NCBI GenBank assembly: GCA_024709485.1
Contig: JANJWO010000028.1
Coordinates: forward strand, 1 to 64,000
DNA from: Hydrogenophilaceae bacterium
Lineage (GTDB): Bacteria > Pseudomonadota > Gammaproteobacteria > Burkholderiales > Thiobacillaceae
DNA length: 64,000 bases
Direction of reading: 5' to 3'
Numbering within the stretch: position 1 is the first letter of the stretch; each line of letters starts with the position of its first letter. A model generated the notes under the pieces. It made no database searches, was not told the origin of the DNA, and saw only the letters and a list, made by a program, of their open reading frames with translations. Below are positions 24,988 to 33,078 of the stretch, one piece after another. Both the position numbers and the translations under genes were made by a program.

Positions 24988-25632
24988 CTAATCCCTGGGC
25001 GCCCAGCCCGAGATGAGGGTCGAGATGACGGCATCGGCCTGCTCCGTCAATTCGAAGCGGTGATCCGAGAGCACCCAGCGGAAAGCCAGGCCCTGGACGG
25101 CCGCGATCAGGATGCAGGCATTCTGCTGCGGGACGATGTCCGCGCGGATTTCGCCCTGCGCCTGCGCGGCGCCGATCAGGTCGGCGACGAACTGCAGAAA
25201 AAACTGGACCAGTTCGTTCATGCGCTCGCGGAAGATGGGGTCGCCGCTTTGCAGTTCCTCCGAGAACAGCAGGCGCGGAATGCCCGGCTGCTGCTGGATG
25301 AAGTTCAGATGCGCGCGGATGACGGTTTGCAGCCGCTCCAGCGGCGTCATGCGCTCGAGCCCGAGTGCGGCCATTTCCTTTTGCAGCCGGGTCTGGATGG
25401 TGTCGACCAGCGCCACCAGGATATGGCTCTTGTTGCCGAAGTGCAGGAACAGGGTGGGCTGGGCAATGCCGACCGCCTTGGAGAGCGAGCGCGTGGTGAG
25501 CCTGGCCACGCCTTCGTGGCGAATGATTTCCATGGCCGCCTCGACGATGTCATGGCGGCGGACTTCGGCGGATTTCCTCTTCTTTACGGCCACTGTGTCG
25601 GGGGGGCGGGACAAGGTTGGCAGGTGAAACAT
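24988..25632 (-). CDS. TetR-family transcriptional regulator
   Basis: Repressor-type protein of about 214 residues. An N-terminal HTH spans roughly residues 17-60 (RHDIVEAAMEIIRHEGVARLTTRSLSKAVGIAQPTLFLHFGNKSHIL), with a ligand-binding domain after it (LLFSEELQSGDPIFRERMNELVQFF). The open frame extends to 25698. The ATG at 25632 and a GTG at 25593 are both possible starts and neither has a clear ribosome site. The target is unknown. The nearest candidates are its own operon neighbours, the DUF2892 protein and the FadL-type porin. Confidence 0.88.
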   Translation of the reverse strand: MFHLPTLSRPPDTVAVKKRKSAEVRRHDIVEAAMEIIRHEGVARLTTRSLSKAVGIAQPTLFLHFGNKSHILVALVDTIQTRLQKEMAALGLERMTPLERLQTVIRAHLNFIQQQPGIPRLLFSEELQSGDPIFRERMNELVQFFLQFVADLIGAAQAQGEIRADIVPQQNACILIAAVQGLAFRWVLSDHRFELTEQADAVISTLISGWAPRD

Positions 25633-25711
25633 TCGCGCTTTCGAGCCGAAAGCGCCGGGAGTGGTGGCAGCGCTTGGCGCTGCCACCCAAAGATACACCC
25701 TCAGGGCGTTT

Positions 25712-25915
25712 TCAGGAACAGCAGCTGCCTTCCTTGACGCCCGACTTCTTCAGCATGAAAGCCAGCGGGCAGAAGCCGGTCACCCCGCTTTGCGCCAGGT
25801 TGGCGCCGACGAAGACGCCGAGCCACAGCCAGGCCGGATTGGAAAAATGGGCGAGCGCGATGCTCAAGAGCACCACCAGGCCCGCCACGAGATGAACGAT
25901 GCGATCTACGGTCAT
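25712..25915 (-). CDS. DUF2892 (YgaP-like) small membrane protein
   Basis: A 67-residue inner membrane protein with two helices (IVHLVAGLVVLLSIALAHF and WLWLGVFVGANLAQSGVTGF), then CPLAFMLKKSGV and a C-terminal double cysteine. This is the DUF2892 pattern, often seen fused or next to rhodanese proteins. Here the cysteine after the second helix (FCPL) and the terminal CC are visible, but no rhodanese gene is nearby. Its function is unknown. It lies between the FadL-type porin and the tetR gene. Confidence 0.85.
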   Translation of the reverse strand: MTVDRIVHLVAGLVVLLSIALAHFSNPAWLWLGVFVGANLAQSGVTGFCPLAFMLKKSGVKEGSCCS

Positions 25916-25973
25916 GAGTTTCTCCTAGGAAAATGCATCGCGAGGCCCCGACCAGAGGGCCTCGCCTGCGCGG

Positions 25974-27140
25974 TCAGAACTTGTACGAGATGTTGAGGTT
26001 GTACTGGTTCTGGCTGATCTCGATCTTGTTGGACGTGACGCTGGAAGTCAGATCGTTCTTGAAGGCATGGGTGTAGGCGAAGCTGCCGCTCACCTTGTCG
26101 CTGAACTTGCGCGAAACGCCGAAAGACAGGTGCTTCTCGATGATCGCGGTGGAGCCGAGGTTGCTGTCGACATCCTCGCGCCCGATGGGCGACTTGCCGT
26201 AGTTGAAGCCGAGGCTCACCGCCATGGGGCCCATTTCCTTCTTCACCCCGATCGAATACACCGTCTGGTCATCCCAGCCGAAGGTCAGCTCGGCAGGCAC
26301 GCCGGCGAGGCCGCCCGGATTGTCGACCTTGATCCGGTCCATCACGTCATTGAAGAAGATGCGCTTGACGTCGAATTCGACCAGCAGCCCGGGCATGGGC
26401 TTGAACGCCAGGCCCGCCGCCACCGTCGCCGGCATGTCCATGTCGAAGCTGACCGTGCCTTTGCTGGTGTTGTATTCCATCTCGCTGATGTCGGTCTTGG
26501 TCGTGTACGTCAGGCCGGCCTGCAGCATCGGATTGATCTTGTAGGTCGCGCCGAGGGTCGCGCCAAAGCCGAACTGCTGGTTCTGCGGCAGGCTGAATTG
26601 CGGCGTGGACATGGCCAGGCTCTGGTTGACGATGTTGAGCGAAGCGCCGAGGGTGAGCGCGTCGTTGACCTTGAAGGCCGCGCCCGGGGAGAAGCGGAAC
26701 ACCTGCTTGGTCGTGACGATGGCCTGGTCAGGCGCCGGCCCCGGCTCCAGCAGGGGATAAATGTCGTCCACGTTCACCCCCATGCCGGCAATACCGCTCA
26801 GGGCCATGCCGAGGAACAGGCGATCGTTGACGTTGAACGCCGCGGCGCCGGTCGGCATCATGTACCAGTTGGAATCGCTCTCCTGGCCGTTGACTTCGCG
26901 CGGCGGGTTCAGAAGGCCGAAGCCGAGGTCCATGCGCACGTCCTTCATGCCGAGGTCGGCCATGCCGGCGGGGTTGACCAGGATGGTGGCGGCGTCCTGC
27001 GCCTGCGCGACGGTGGCGCCGCCCATGCCTGCCTGCGCCGCCGACAGGGCGAACATCTGGTCGCCGTTGGTGGCATGCGCGTTGATCGCAAAAGTACAGG
27101 CGGCCGCCGCGACGGCTGCTGCAAGTGTCTGTTTATTCAT
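25974..27140 (-). CDS. OmpP1/FadL/TodX-family outer membrane protein
   Basis: Outer membrane beta-barrel of 388 residues, a family that lets hydrophobic compounds such as long-chain fatty acids or aromatics cross the outer membrane. It has a signal peptide ending in INAHA-TN near residue 23, then the family start NGDQMFALSAAQAGMGGATVAQAQDAATILVNPAGMA, the FadL hatch-region pattern. Alternating amphipathic strands follow, with a terminal phenylalanine (NISYKF) as recognised by the BAM machinery. AGGAG precedes the ATG. It lies 35 bases after the cytochrome c'-like gene and is probably co-transcribed with it. The substrate is unknown. Confidence 0.92.
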   Translation of the reverse strand: MNKQTLAAAVAAAACTFAINAHATNGDQMFALSAAQAGMGGATVAQAQDAATILVNPAGMADLGMKDVRMDLGFGLLNPPREVNGQESDSNWYMMPTGAAAFNVNDRLFLGMALSGIAGMGVNVDDIYPLLEPGPAPDQAIVTTKQVFRFSPGAAFKVNDALTLGASLNIVNQSLAMSTPQFSLPQNQQFGFGATLGATYKINPMLQAGLTYTTKTDISEMEYNTSKGTVSFDMDMPATVAAGLAFKPMPGLLVEFDVKRIFFNDVMDRIKVDNPGGLAGVPAELTFGWDDQTVYSIGVKKEMGPMAVSLGFNYGKSPIGREDVDSNLGSTAIIEKHLSFGVSRKFSDKVSGSFAYTHAFKNDLTSSVTSNKIEISQNQYNLNISYKF

Positions 27141-27175
27141 ATTCTGTTCTCCTCAGTTTGAATTTAGTGGGGGGG

Positions 27176-27772
27176 TTACTTCGAAGCGGGGCTCATCAGG
27201 TTGGCCGAGATGCCCGGGGTGCCGCGGAATTTCTGATGGCAGGCGACGCAGCCGGTCATGATGTCGCTCATGTAGGCGGCGGCCCTCGGCATGTCGCCGG
27301 CATCGGCGGCTTCGGCCAGCTTGAGCGCGCTGCCCTCGACGGCCGTGTTCATTGCCGGCAGCACGCCCAGGTCGTTGTTGTTGACCTTGTCCAGAGAGAA
27401 GTAGGGCAGCAGTCCGCCCTTGGGGATGCGATGGCTGGCCAGGCGGCGGGCGGCCTCGGCCGCCTGCTCGGCGTTGTCGGTCGCCAGGGCCGAGGCGATG
27501 CTCTGATACTCGGACAGGATTTCATGCATGATCTGGCGCAGGGTCGTCTCCTTGGCGCGCCGGGGGTGGCCCGCATGCAATTGCTGGATGGTGGCCTTGA
27601 GTTCGGGCGACAGCGCCATCGCCTTCTGCCGCATCTCCGGGGTGTAGGTCTTCATCATCTGCTGCATTTCGGCCGGCATGGGCGCGGCATTTTGTGGCGT
27701 CTGCGCCAGGGCGGGGCCGGCGGACACGAGGCTGCCGGCCAGGATCAGAGTGGTAAACGAGGTTTTCTTCAT
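27176..27772 (-). CDS. Cytochrome c'-like exported haem protein
   Basis: A 198-residue periplasmic protein with a signal peptide ending in AGPALA-QT near residue 24 and a largely helical body. The single haem site CVACH lies near the C terminus (DIMTGCVACHQKFR), followed by a lysine/arginine helix. C-terminal haem attachment on a four-helix bundle is the mark of cytochrome c' and cytochrome c-554/556 proteins, which can bind nitric oxide. The methionine-rich start of the mature protein (MPAEMQQMMKTYTPEMRQ) is unusual and could bind metal. GGAGA precedes the ATG at 27772; the frame continues seven codons upstream. Confidence 0.82.
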   Translation of the reverse strand: MKKTSFTTLILAGSLVSAGPALAQTPQNAAPMPAEMQQMMKTYTPEMRQKAMALSPELKATIQQLHAGHPRRAKETTLRQIMHEILSEYQSIASALATDNAEQAAEAARRLASHRIPKGGLLPYFSLDKVNNNDLGVLPAMNTAVEGSALKLAEAADAGDMPRAAAYMSDIMTGCVACHQKFRGTPGISANLMSPASK

Positions 27773-28093
27773 GGAAATCTCCGCAAGGGTCAAGAAATCG
27801 GGTCAACATATGATCAAACGCTCACATGTTCGGGCGATTATATACAGGGTTTTATTTTGCGCAAGAGGATCGTCAACTCCTGTTTGTTGTGATATTTCCG
27901 GCTTTCCCGCTCATCATTCCGCGCCATCCGCGCGGTGAGCGGATACAATGCCATTGCTCAAACGGCAAATCGCATACCCGGCAATTGGGGGATCAGCCTT
28001 GTGCTCGATACGTGCCATGTGCCAAGACCCTGGCGGCGCCAGGGTTTGGCGCCCGGCATGCCAGGCCAGCTCAATGGGAACCAGAGGAACAAA
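27773..28093. promoter_or_regulatory. Divergent region between the cytochrome c'-like and nitronate monooxygenase-like genes
   Basis: A 321-base gap. It holds a perfect palindrome ACCCTGGCG-G-CGCCAGGGT at 28027-28045, about 50 bases before the plus-strand gene. Near 27800-27820 the minus strand carries TTGAT and TTGAC half-sites six bases apart, in direct rather than inverted arrangement. No clear promoter hexamers or gene could be assigned. Confidence 0.35.
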
Positions 28094-29356
28094 ATGAAAC
28101 GCGTGGATGATTTCCGCCTGCGCTTTGGCAGGCAGGAACTGGTGCCGATCGTCATCGGCGGCATGGGCGTGGACATCTCGACCGCCGAACTTGCGCTCGA
28201 GGCCGCTCGCCTCGGCGGCATCGGCCACATCTCCGATGCCATGGTGCAGACCGTCTCCGACCGGCGCTTCGACACCAAGTTCGTCAGCGAGAAGATGAAG
28301 AAGTACAAGACCAACGCCGCCAGCAGCGACAAGTCCAACGTGCATTTCAATCTCGCGGTGCTCGAGGAGGCCACGCGCTACCACGTCGGCCGCACCATGG
28401 AGGCCAAGCGCGGCGACGGCATGATCTTCATCAACTGCATGGAGAAGCTGACCATGAACGCGCCGCGCGAAACGCTGCGCATGCGCCTGTCCGCCGCGCT
28501 CGACGCCGGCATCGACGGCATCACGCTGTCCGCCGGCCTGCACCTCGGCTCGTTCGCGCTGATCGAGGACCATCCGCGCTTTCGCGACGCCAGGCTCGGC
28601 ATCATCGTCTCCTCGGTGCGCGCGCTGGCGATGTTCCTGCGCAAGAACGCCAGGCTGCGGCGCCTGCCGGACTATGTCGTGGTGGAAGGCCCGTTGGCCG
28701 GCGGCCACCTCGGCTTCGGCATAGAGGACTGGGCGAAATACGATCTGCACGTCCTGGTCGCCGAGGTGCTGGCCTACCTCAAGTCCGAGCATCTCGACAT
28801 TCCGGTGATCGCCGCCGGCGGCATCTTCACCGGCGGCGACGCCACCGCCTTCCTGGAGCTGGGTGCGGCCGCGGTGCAGGTGGCCACGCGCTTCACCGTC
28901 ACCGACGAATGCGGCCTGCCCGACAAGGTCAAGCAGGAATACTTCAAGGCCAACGAAGACGACATCGAAGTCAACACCATCTCGCCGACCGGCTACCCGA
29001 TGCGCATGCTCAAGGGCAGCCCCGGAATCGGCGCCGGCATCCGCCCCAATTGCGAGGCCTACGGCTATCTGCTGGACGCCAGCGGCCGCTGCGCCTATAT
29101 CGACGCCTACAACCGCGAAATCGAACTGCACCCGGAGGCGAAAAAGATATCGGTCAAGGACAAGACCTGCCTATGCACCCATATGCGCAACTTCGACATC
29201 TGGACCTGCGGGCAGACCGCCTGGCGGCTCAAGGACACGACGCGCCGCCTGGCGGACGGCAGCTACCAGATGCTCAGCGCGGAGCAGGTCTTCCAGGACT
29301 ATCAATTCAGCGTCGGCCAGCAGATCGCCCTGCCCCCGCCCGTCGCAGCCCCCTGA
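28094..29356 (+). CDS. Nitronate monooxygenase-like (2-nitropropane dioxygenase family) flavoprotein with C-terminal cysteines
   Basis: FMN-dependent TIM-barrel protein of 420 residues. It has IVIGGMGVDIS near the start, GPLAGGHLGFG near residue 205, and AAGGIFTGGDATAFLELGAAAVQVATRF, the phosphate-binding region of the 2-nitropropane dioxygenase/enoyl-ACP reductase II group. The last 120 residues carry five cysteines (RPNCEAYG, GRCAYI, KTCLCTHMRNFDIWTCG), more than needed for the barrel and suggestive of a metal or iron-sulfur site. The ATG at 28094 follows AGAGGAAC; the frame is open upstream. The real substrate is unknown: nitronates, a fatty acyl substrate, or a denitrification-linked nitro compound are all possible. 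Confidence 0.82.
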   Translation: MKRVDDFRLRFGRQELVPIVIGGMGVDISTAELALEAARLGGIGHISDAMVQTVSDRRFDTKFVSEKMKKYKTNAASSDKSNVHFNLAVLEEATRYHVGRTMEAKRGDGMIFINCMEKLTMNAPRETLRMRLSAALDAGIDGITLSAGLHLGSFALIEDHPRFRDARLGIIVSSVRALAMFLRKNARLRRLPDYVVVEGPLAGGHLGFGIEDWAKYDLHVLVAEVLAYLKSEHLDIPVIAAGGIFTGGDATAFLELGAAAVQVATRFTVTDECGLPDKVKQEYFKANEDDIEVNTISPTGYPMRMLKGSPGIGAGIRPNCEAYGYLLDASGRCAYIDAYNREIELHPEAKKISVKDKTCLCTHMRNFDIWTCGQTAWRLKDTTRRLADGSYQMLSAEQVFQDYQFSVGQQIALPPPVAAP

Positions 29357-29377
29357 CGCGCGCGCCTTCGCTGGGCG

Positions 29378-30667
29378 TCAGCGCGCGGCGGCGGACAGTC
29401 TTTTCTCGGGCGCGAAGGCGGCGTCCTGCGCCGGATCGAGAATGCGGTCGCCGCGGGCGTCGCGGATGCGCGTCACCAGCCCCATGCGGTTCATGCGCGC
29501 GATGAAGGGCGCCGGGTCGAGTTCCTCCACGTTGGCCATTTCGCCGATGTCCCAGGTGCCTTCGGCAATCAGCATGGCCGCCGCCACCGCCGGCACGCCC
29601 GCGGTGTAGGAAATCGCCTGGCTGCCCACTTCCTCGAAGCTCGCCCGGTGATCGCAGAGGTTGTAGAGGAGGACTTCACGCGCTTGCCCGTCCTTGGTCC
29701 CCTTGACGAGGTCGCCGATGCAGGTTTGGCCGCTATAGCCGGGCGCCAGCGAGGCGGGGTCGGGGAGCACGGCCTTGACGACCTCCAGCGGCACCACTTC
29801 CTGGCCACGCGCCGTGCGCACCGGCTGTTCGGACAGCAGCCCCAGGCGCTTCAGCACGGTGAAGACGTTGATGTAGTGCTCGCTGAATCCCATCCAGAAG
29901 CGGATGTCGGGGATGCCGAGGTTCTGCGACAGGGAGTGGATTTCATCGTGGCCGGTGAGGTAGGTGGTGTGCTTGCCCACCACCGGCAGATCCCACTCCT
30001 TGCGGCGCTCGAACATGGCGTTGGCTTTCCAGGCGCTGTTTTCCCACGACCACACGGTCGCCACGAATTCGCGGAAGTTGATCTCGGGATCGAAGTTGGT
30101 CGCGAAGTAACGCCCGTGGCTGCCGGCGTTCACGTCGATGATGTCGAGGGATTCGATCTTGTCGAAACAGTGGTCCAGCGCATAGCGCGCATAGGCGTTG
30201 ACGACGCCCGGATCGAAGCCGGCGCCCAGCACCGCGGTCACGCCGGCCTGCTTGCAGGCCGCACGCCGTTTCCACTCGTAGTTGGCGTACCAGGGCGGCG
30301 TTTCGCAGACCTTGCGCGGGTCCTCGTGGATGGCGGTGTCGAGATAGGCGGCGCCGCTCTCGATGCAGGCCGCCAGCACCGACATGTTCAGGAACGGCGA
30401 GCCGACGTTGATCACGATGCGGCTGCCGGTCTCGCGGATCAGCCGGCTGGTTGCGGCGACATCCATGGCATCCAGCGCGTGGGCGCGGAGCACGCCGGGC
30501 TGCTGCAGGCTGCCTTTCTCGCCGATCGAGGCGATGATGGCCTGGCACTTGGCGAGCGTGCGCGAGGCAATGTGAATGTCGCCAAGCAGGGCATTGTTCT
30601 GCGCGCATTTGTGCGCCACCACGTGCGCCACGCCACCCGCGCCGATGATCAGGACATTGCGTTTCAT
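29378..30667 (-). CDS. Carboxynorspermidine/saccharopine dehydrogenase-family protein
   Basis: NAD(P)-dependent enzyme of 429 residues, probably making carboxynorspermidine or carboxyspermidine from a diamine and aspartate semialdehyde. The Rossmann motif GAGGVAHVVAHKCAQN is at residues 9-24, followed by SRTLAKCQ and INVGSPFLN. GAGFDPGVVNAYARYA and the middle segment FATNFDPEINFREF match the saccharopine dehydrogenase-like CANSDH group. A strong AGGAGG precedes the ATG. It lies 38 bases downstream of nspC, its pathway partner, which favours the polyamine over the lysine assignment. Confidence 0.9.
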   Translation of the reverse strand: MKRNVLIIGAGGVAHVVAHKCAQNNALLGDIHIASRTLAKCQAIIASIGEKGSLQQPGVLRAHALDAMDVAATSRLIRETGSRIVINVGSPFLNMSVLAACIESGAAYLDTAIHEDPRKVCETPPWYANYEWKRRAACKQAGVTAVLGAGFDPGVVNAYARYALDHCFDKIESLDIIDVNAGSHGRYFATNFDPEINFREFVATVWSWENSAWKANAMFERRKEWDLPVVGKHTTYLTGHDEIHSLSQNLGIPDIRFWMGFSEHYINVFTVLKRLGLLSEQPVRTARGQEVVPLEVVKAVLPDPASLAPGYSGQTCIGDLVKGTKDGQAREVLLYNLCDHRASFEEVGSQAISYTAGVPAVAAAMLIAEGTWDIGEMANVEELDPAPFIARMNRMGLVTRIRDARGDRILDPAQDAAFAPEKRLSAAAR

Positions 30668-30705
30668 GGGAGGACCTCCTTGCTGTTCGAATTCATGAAC
30701 CTTCG

Positions 30706-31803
30706 TCAGGACAGGCTGCCGACGTAGTCGGCATAGGAAAATTCGCGCATCACGCGCACGCTGCCGTCGAACTCCCTGACGGCGATGGCCGGCATGTGGA
30801 TGCCGTTGAACCAGTTCTTCTTGACCATGGTGTAGCCGCCGGCGTCGCCGATGGAAATGCGGTCGCCGATCTGCAGCGGGCGCTCGAAGCGGGCCTCGCC
30901 GAAGATGTCGCCGGCCAGGCAGGTCTTGCCACAGATCTGGTAGAGGTGATCGCCCTCGCCCTGGCCGATCGGCGCGGTCTCGCGGTAGATCAGCAGATCG
31001 AGCATGTGCGCTTCGGTCGAGCTGTCCACCACGGCCAGATGCTTGCCGTTGAAGCCGACATCCAGCACGCTCACCTCCAGCGTCGTGGTGTGGCGCACCG
31101 CGGCTTCGCCCGGCTCCAGATAGACCTGCACGCCGTGGGTTTCGGCGAAGCGGCGCAGGCGCTCGCAAAAGCGGTCGAGCGGGTAGCCGGGGTCGGTGAA
31201 ACTGATGCCGCCGCCGAGGCTGACCCAGTCGAGCCGGCGCAGGATGTCGCCATAGCGCCGCTCGACCTCGGCCAGCAGCGCATCGAAGCGCTCGAAATCG
31301 CTGTTCTCGCAGTTGTTGTGGATCATCACGCCATCGATGCGGTCGACCACGGACGCGATGCGCGCAGGGTCGGGCTCGCCCAGCCGGCTGAAGGCGCGCG
31401 CCGGATCGGCGAGATCGAAGCCGGCGCAGCTGATGCCGGGATTCAGGCGCAGCCCCTTGGGTTTGTCGCCGGCAAAGGACGCGAAGCGCTGCAGCTGGCT
31501 GATCGAGTTGAAAATGATCTTGTCGCAGTGGGCGACGACCGCCTCGATTTCATGATCGGCGAAGGCGACGCTGTAGGCGTGGGTCTCGCCGCCGAATTTC
31601 TCGCGCCCGAGCCTGACCTCATACAGGGAAGAGGAGGTGGTGCCGTCCATGTGCGGGCGCATGCAATCGAACACCGACCAGGCGGCGAAGCATTTCAGCG
31701 CCAGCAGGACCTTGACGCCGGCGCGTTCGCGCACCTGGTCGATGATCTGCAGGTTGCGCAGCAGGGCCGGTTTGTCGATCAGGTAATGGGGGGTTGGAAT
31801 CAT
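30706..31803 (-). CDS. nspC: Carboxynorspermidine decarboxylase NspC
   Basis: PLP-dependent decarboxylase of 365 residues, turning carboxynorspermidine or carboxyspermidine into the polyamine. The PLP lysine is in VLLALKCFA (about Lys37). SLGGGISFTDPGYPLD and LEPGEAAVRH form the glycine-rich and phosphate-binding elements of the alanine racemase-like fold. The second active site segment ICGKTCLAGDIFGE carries the catalytic cysteine. In the sequence as given, the frame continues without a stop into an upstream HTH domain up to 32175. The ATG at 31803 starts the decarboxylase fold (MIPTPHYLIDK), matches the family start, and overlaps the stop of the HTH gene if the nine-A run is read with one fewer base. 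Confidence 0.9.
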   Translation of the reverse strand: MIPTPHYLIDKPALLRNLQIIDQVRERAGVKVLLALKCFAAWSVFDCMRPHMDGTTSSSLYEVRLGREKFGGETHAYSVAFADHEIEAVVAHCDKIIFNSISQLQRFASFAGDKPKGLRLNPGISCAGFDLADPARAFSRLGEPDPARIASVVDRIDGVMIHNNCENSDFERFDALLAEVERRYGDILRRLDWVSLGGGISFTDPGYPLDRFCERLRRFAETHGVQVYLEPGEAAVRHTTTLEVSVLDVGFNGKHLAVVDSSTEAHMLDLLIYRETAPIGQGEGDHLYQICGKTCLAGDIFGEARFERPLQIGDRISIGDAGGYTMVKKNWFNGIHMPAIAVREFDGSVRVMREFSYADYVGSLS

Positions 31804-32175
31804 GTCTCTAAATCGGGAGTCGGGGAGGGGTTGCGTTCGGCCTCGTTGCGGCGGCGCTTCTTGGCCTTTTTTTTTCTTGCCGCCGGCGGGGTTGATGCGC
31901 ACCGGCGGCTGGCCGGGGAAAGTCGCCACCAGCGCCAGCCGGCCGCCCACGCTCTCGACGTATTGCCGCAAGGTGGACAACAGCATGTCGCTGCGTTTTT
32001 CGAGCCGGGAAATCGTGTCCTGGCCGACGGCAAGGGCAAGCGCCAGCTCCTCCTGCGTGTGCCCGGCGCGCTTGCGCAAATCCTTCAGGGTGAGCAGCGG
32101 CGCGGCGTCCACCGCCACGAGCGGGTCGTGCTCGGCGCGACGCGCGGTGGCGTCGGCGGCCGTTTTTCTTGCCAT
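31800..32175 (-). CDS. XRE-family HTH regulator (HigA-like), apparently fused to nspC through an A9 run
   Basis: Small DNA-binding protein with an HTH at about residues 28-62 (LTLKDLRKRAGHTQEELALALAVGQDTISRLEK), followed by LLSTLRQYVESVGGRLALVATFPGQPPVRI. It resembles antitoxin-like XRE proteins controlling small operons. In the given sequence it reads straight into NspC (489 residues, 30706-32175). The junction is a run of nine A residues on the coding strand (31875-31867). With eight or eleven A residues the protein would instead end in a basic tail (KKAKKRRRNEAER) at a TGA overlapping the nspC ATG. Either a homopolymer sequencing error or transcriptional slippage is likely. The upstream palindrome supports autoregulation. 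Confidence 0.75.
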
Positions 32176-32208
32176 TTTGCTTGCCCTTGGGGTTGCGGAT
32201 CGGAGCGT

Positions 32209-32237
32209 ATTATGGCTTAAAAACCATATGTAGTAAA
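32209..32237 (-). promoter_or_regulatory. Promoter and overlapping operator for the HTH-nspC operon
   Basis: On the minus strand TTTACT (32237-32232) and CATAAT (32214-32209) are separated by 17 bases, a plausible sigma-70 promoter 34 bases before the HTH gene. The inverted repeat TATGG-N8-CCATA (32211-32228) covers the spacer and the -10 box, the position expected for repression by the HTH protein itself. The rest of the gap, up to 32469, is GC-rich and shows no gene I can support. Confidence 0.6.
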
Positions 32238-32469
32238 GATCATGGTCGGGGCGCTGCGCGGCGCGGCGCAGGCCGGCGCCGATGGTTCACGCGAGTTGCC
32301 AGCGGCGCAGCTTCGAGGCCTGCGGACGCGCGGGGTAAGGAGGATTTTTCGGCGCGCGGCGCCGAGGTCGAAGTGTTGTGCGGATGCGCCGGATGGGGGC
32401 GTCCTGGCCGCCGCGCGGGCAGGCCAAGGTCGAAGGCCGGGCTCGCGGGCCGAGCCGTGGGTGCGGTGC

Positions 32470-33078
32470 CTAGAGCGGCTCGACCGCGACCAGCTGCGGG
32501 TCGTCGAAGTGGTCGATCAAGATGCGTTTGACCCGCAGTTGCCAGAGTCGGCCGAACTCGGCGCGCTCGTCCGCATTGGCCTCCCCGGCGAGTATTTTCT
32601 GCAACAGCGCCGACATTTCGGGCGACGGCGGCACGGTTCCGGGGTGGTAGGAGACGTCAACGGCCGCGCCGGTGTCGATCCGGGTAAATCTGAGCTGGAC
32701 CTCGCCGCCGACGCCGAACCGCAGCAAATCGCGGCGCCCGTAGCGGCCGCCCAGGCCCTTGAAGCCGCCTTCGCCGGCCGCGCCGGTGATGAGGCTGACG
32801 ACATTGGCGATGACGCCGGTCACGCCATCGTCCTGTTCCGCGCCGAATTCGACGCGGAGGTTGCCGCGCTCGGGCAGGCTGTCCGGATATAGGCGTTCCA
32901 GCGCCTTGCGCGTCATGAGATAGGCGCCCGCCACCGTGGGGCAGGAATGACCGGCGAGCTTCACCGCATCGAGATAGCTGTAGCGCAGCAGGCCGTCGTC
33001 GGATGCGCCGAGAATTTCCGCAAGCGGGTCATATTGGGTGATTCCTTTCACCTCGTCGAAGAATGCCGGGTGGCTCAT
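32470..33078 (-). CDS. FmdE-like domain protein
   Basis: A 202-residue cytoplasmic protein resembling the FmdE family (first named for formylmethanofuran dehydrogenase subunit E), a fold that often binds zinc or haem. The diagnostic stretch is LAGHSCPTVAGAYLMTRKALERLYP near residue 42, followed by RGNLRVEFGAEQDDGVTGVIANVVSLITGAAGEGGFKG. The C-terminal half (LQKILAGEANADERAEFGRLWQLRVKRIL) is helical. Its ATG overlaps the stop of the 12-TM protein gene upstream (ATGA), and it ends the DUF2249-membrane protein-FmdE operon that diverges from nsrR. A role in NO detoxification or haem/metal handling is inferred from that context. Confidence 0.75.
   Translation of the reverse strand: MSHPAFFDEVKGITQYDPLAEILGASDDGLLRYSYLDAVKLAGHSCPTVAGAYLMTRKALERLYPDSLPERGNLRVEFGAEQDDGVTGVIANVVSLITGAAGEGGFKGLGGRYGRRDLLRFGVGGEVQLRFTRIDTGAAVDVSYHPGTVPPSPEMSALLQKILAGEANADERAEFGRLWQLRVKRILIDHFDDPQLVAVEPL

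Noticed and set aside
32242-32892. A 216-codon plus-strand open frame
   Set aside because: Most of it is antisense to the FmdE-like gene; the rest has no ribosome site or recognisable motif.
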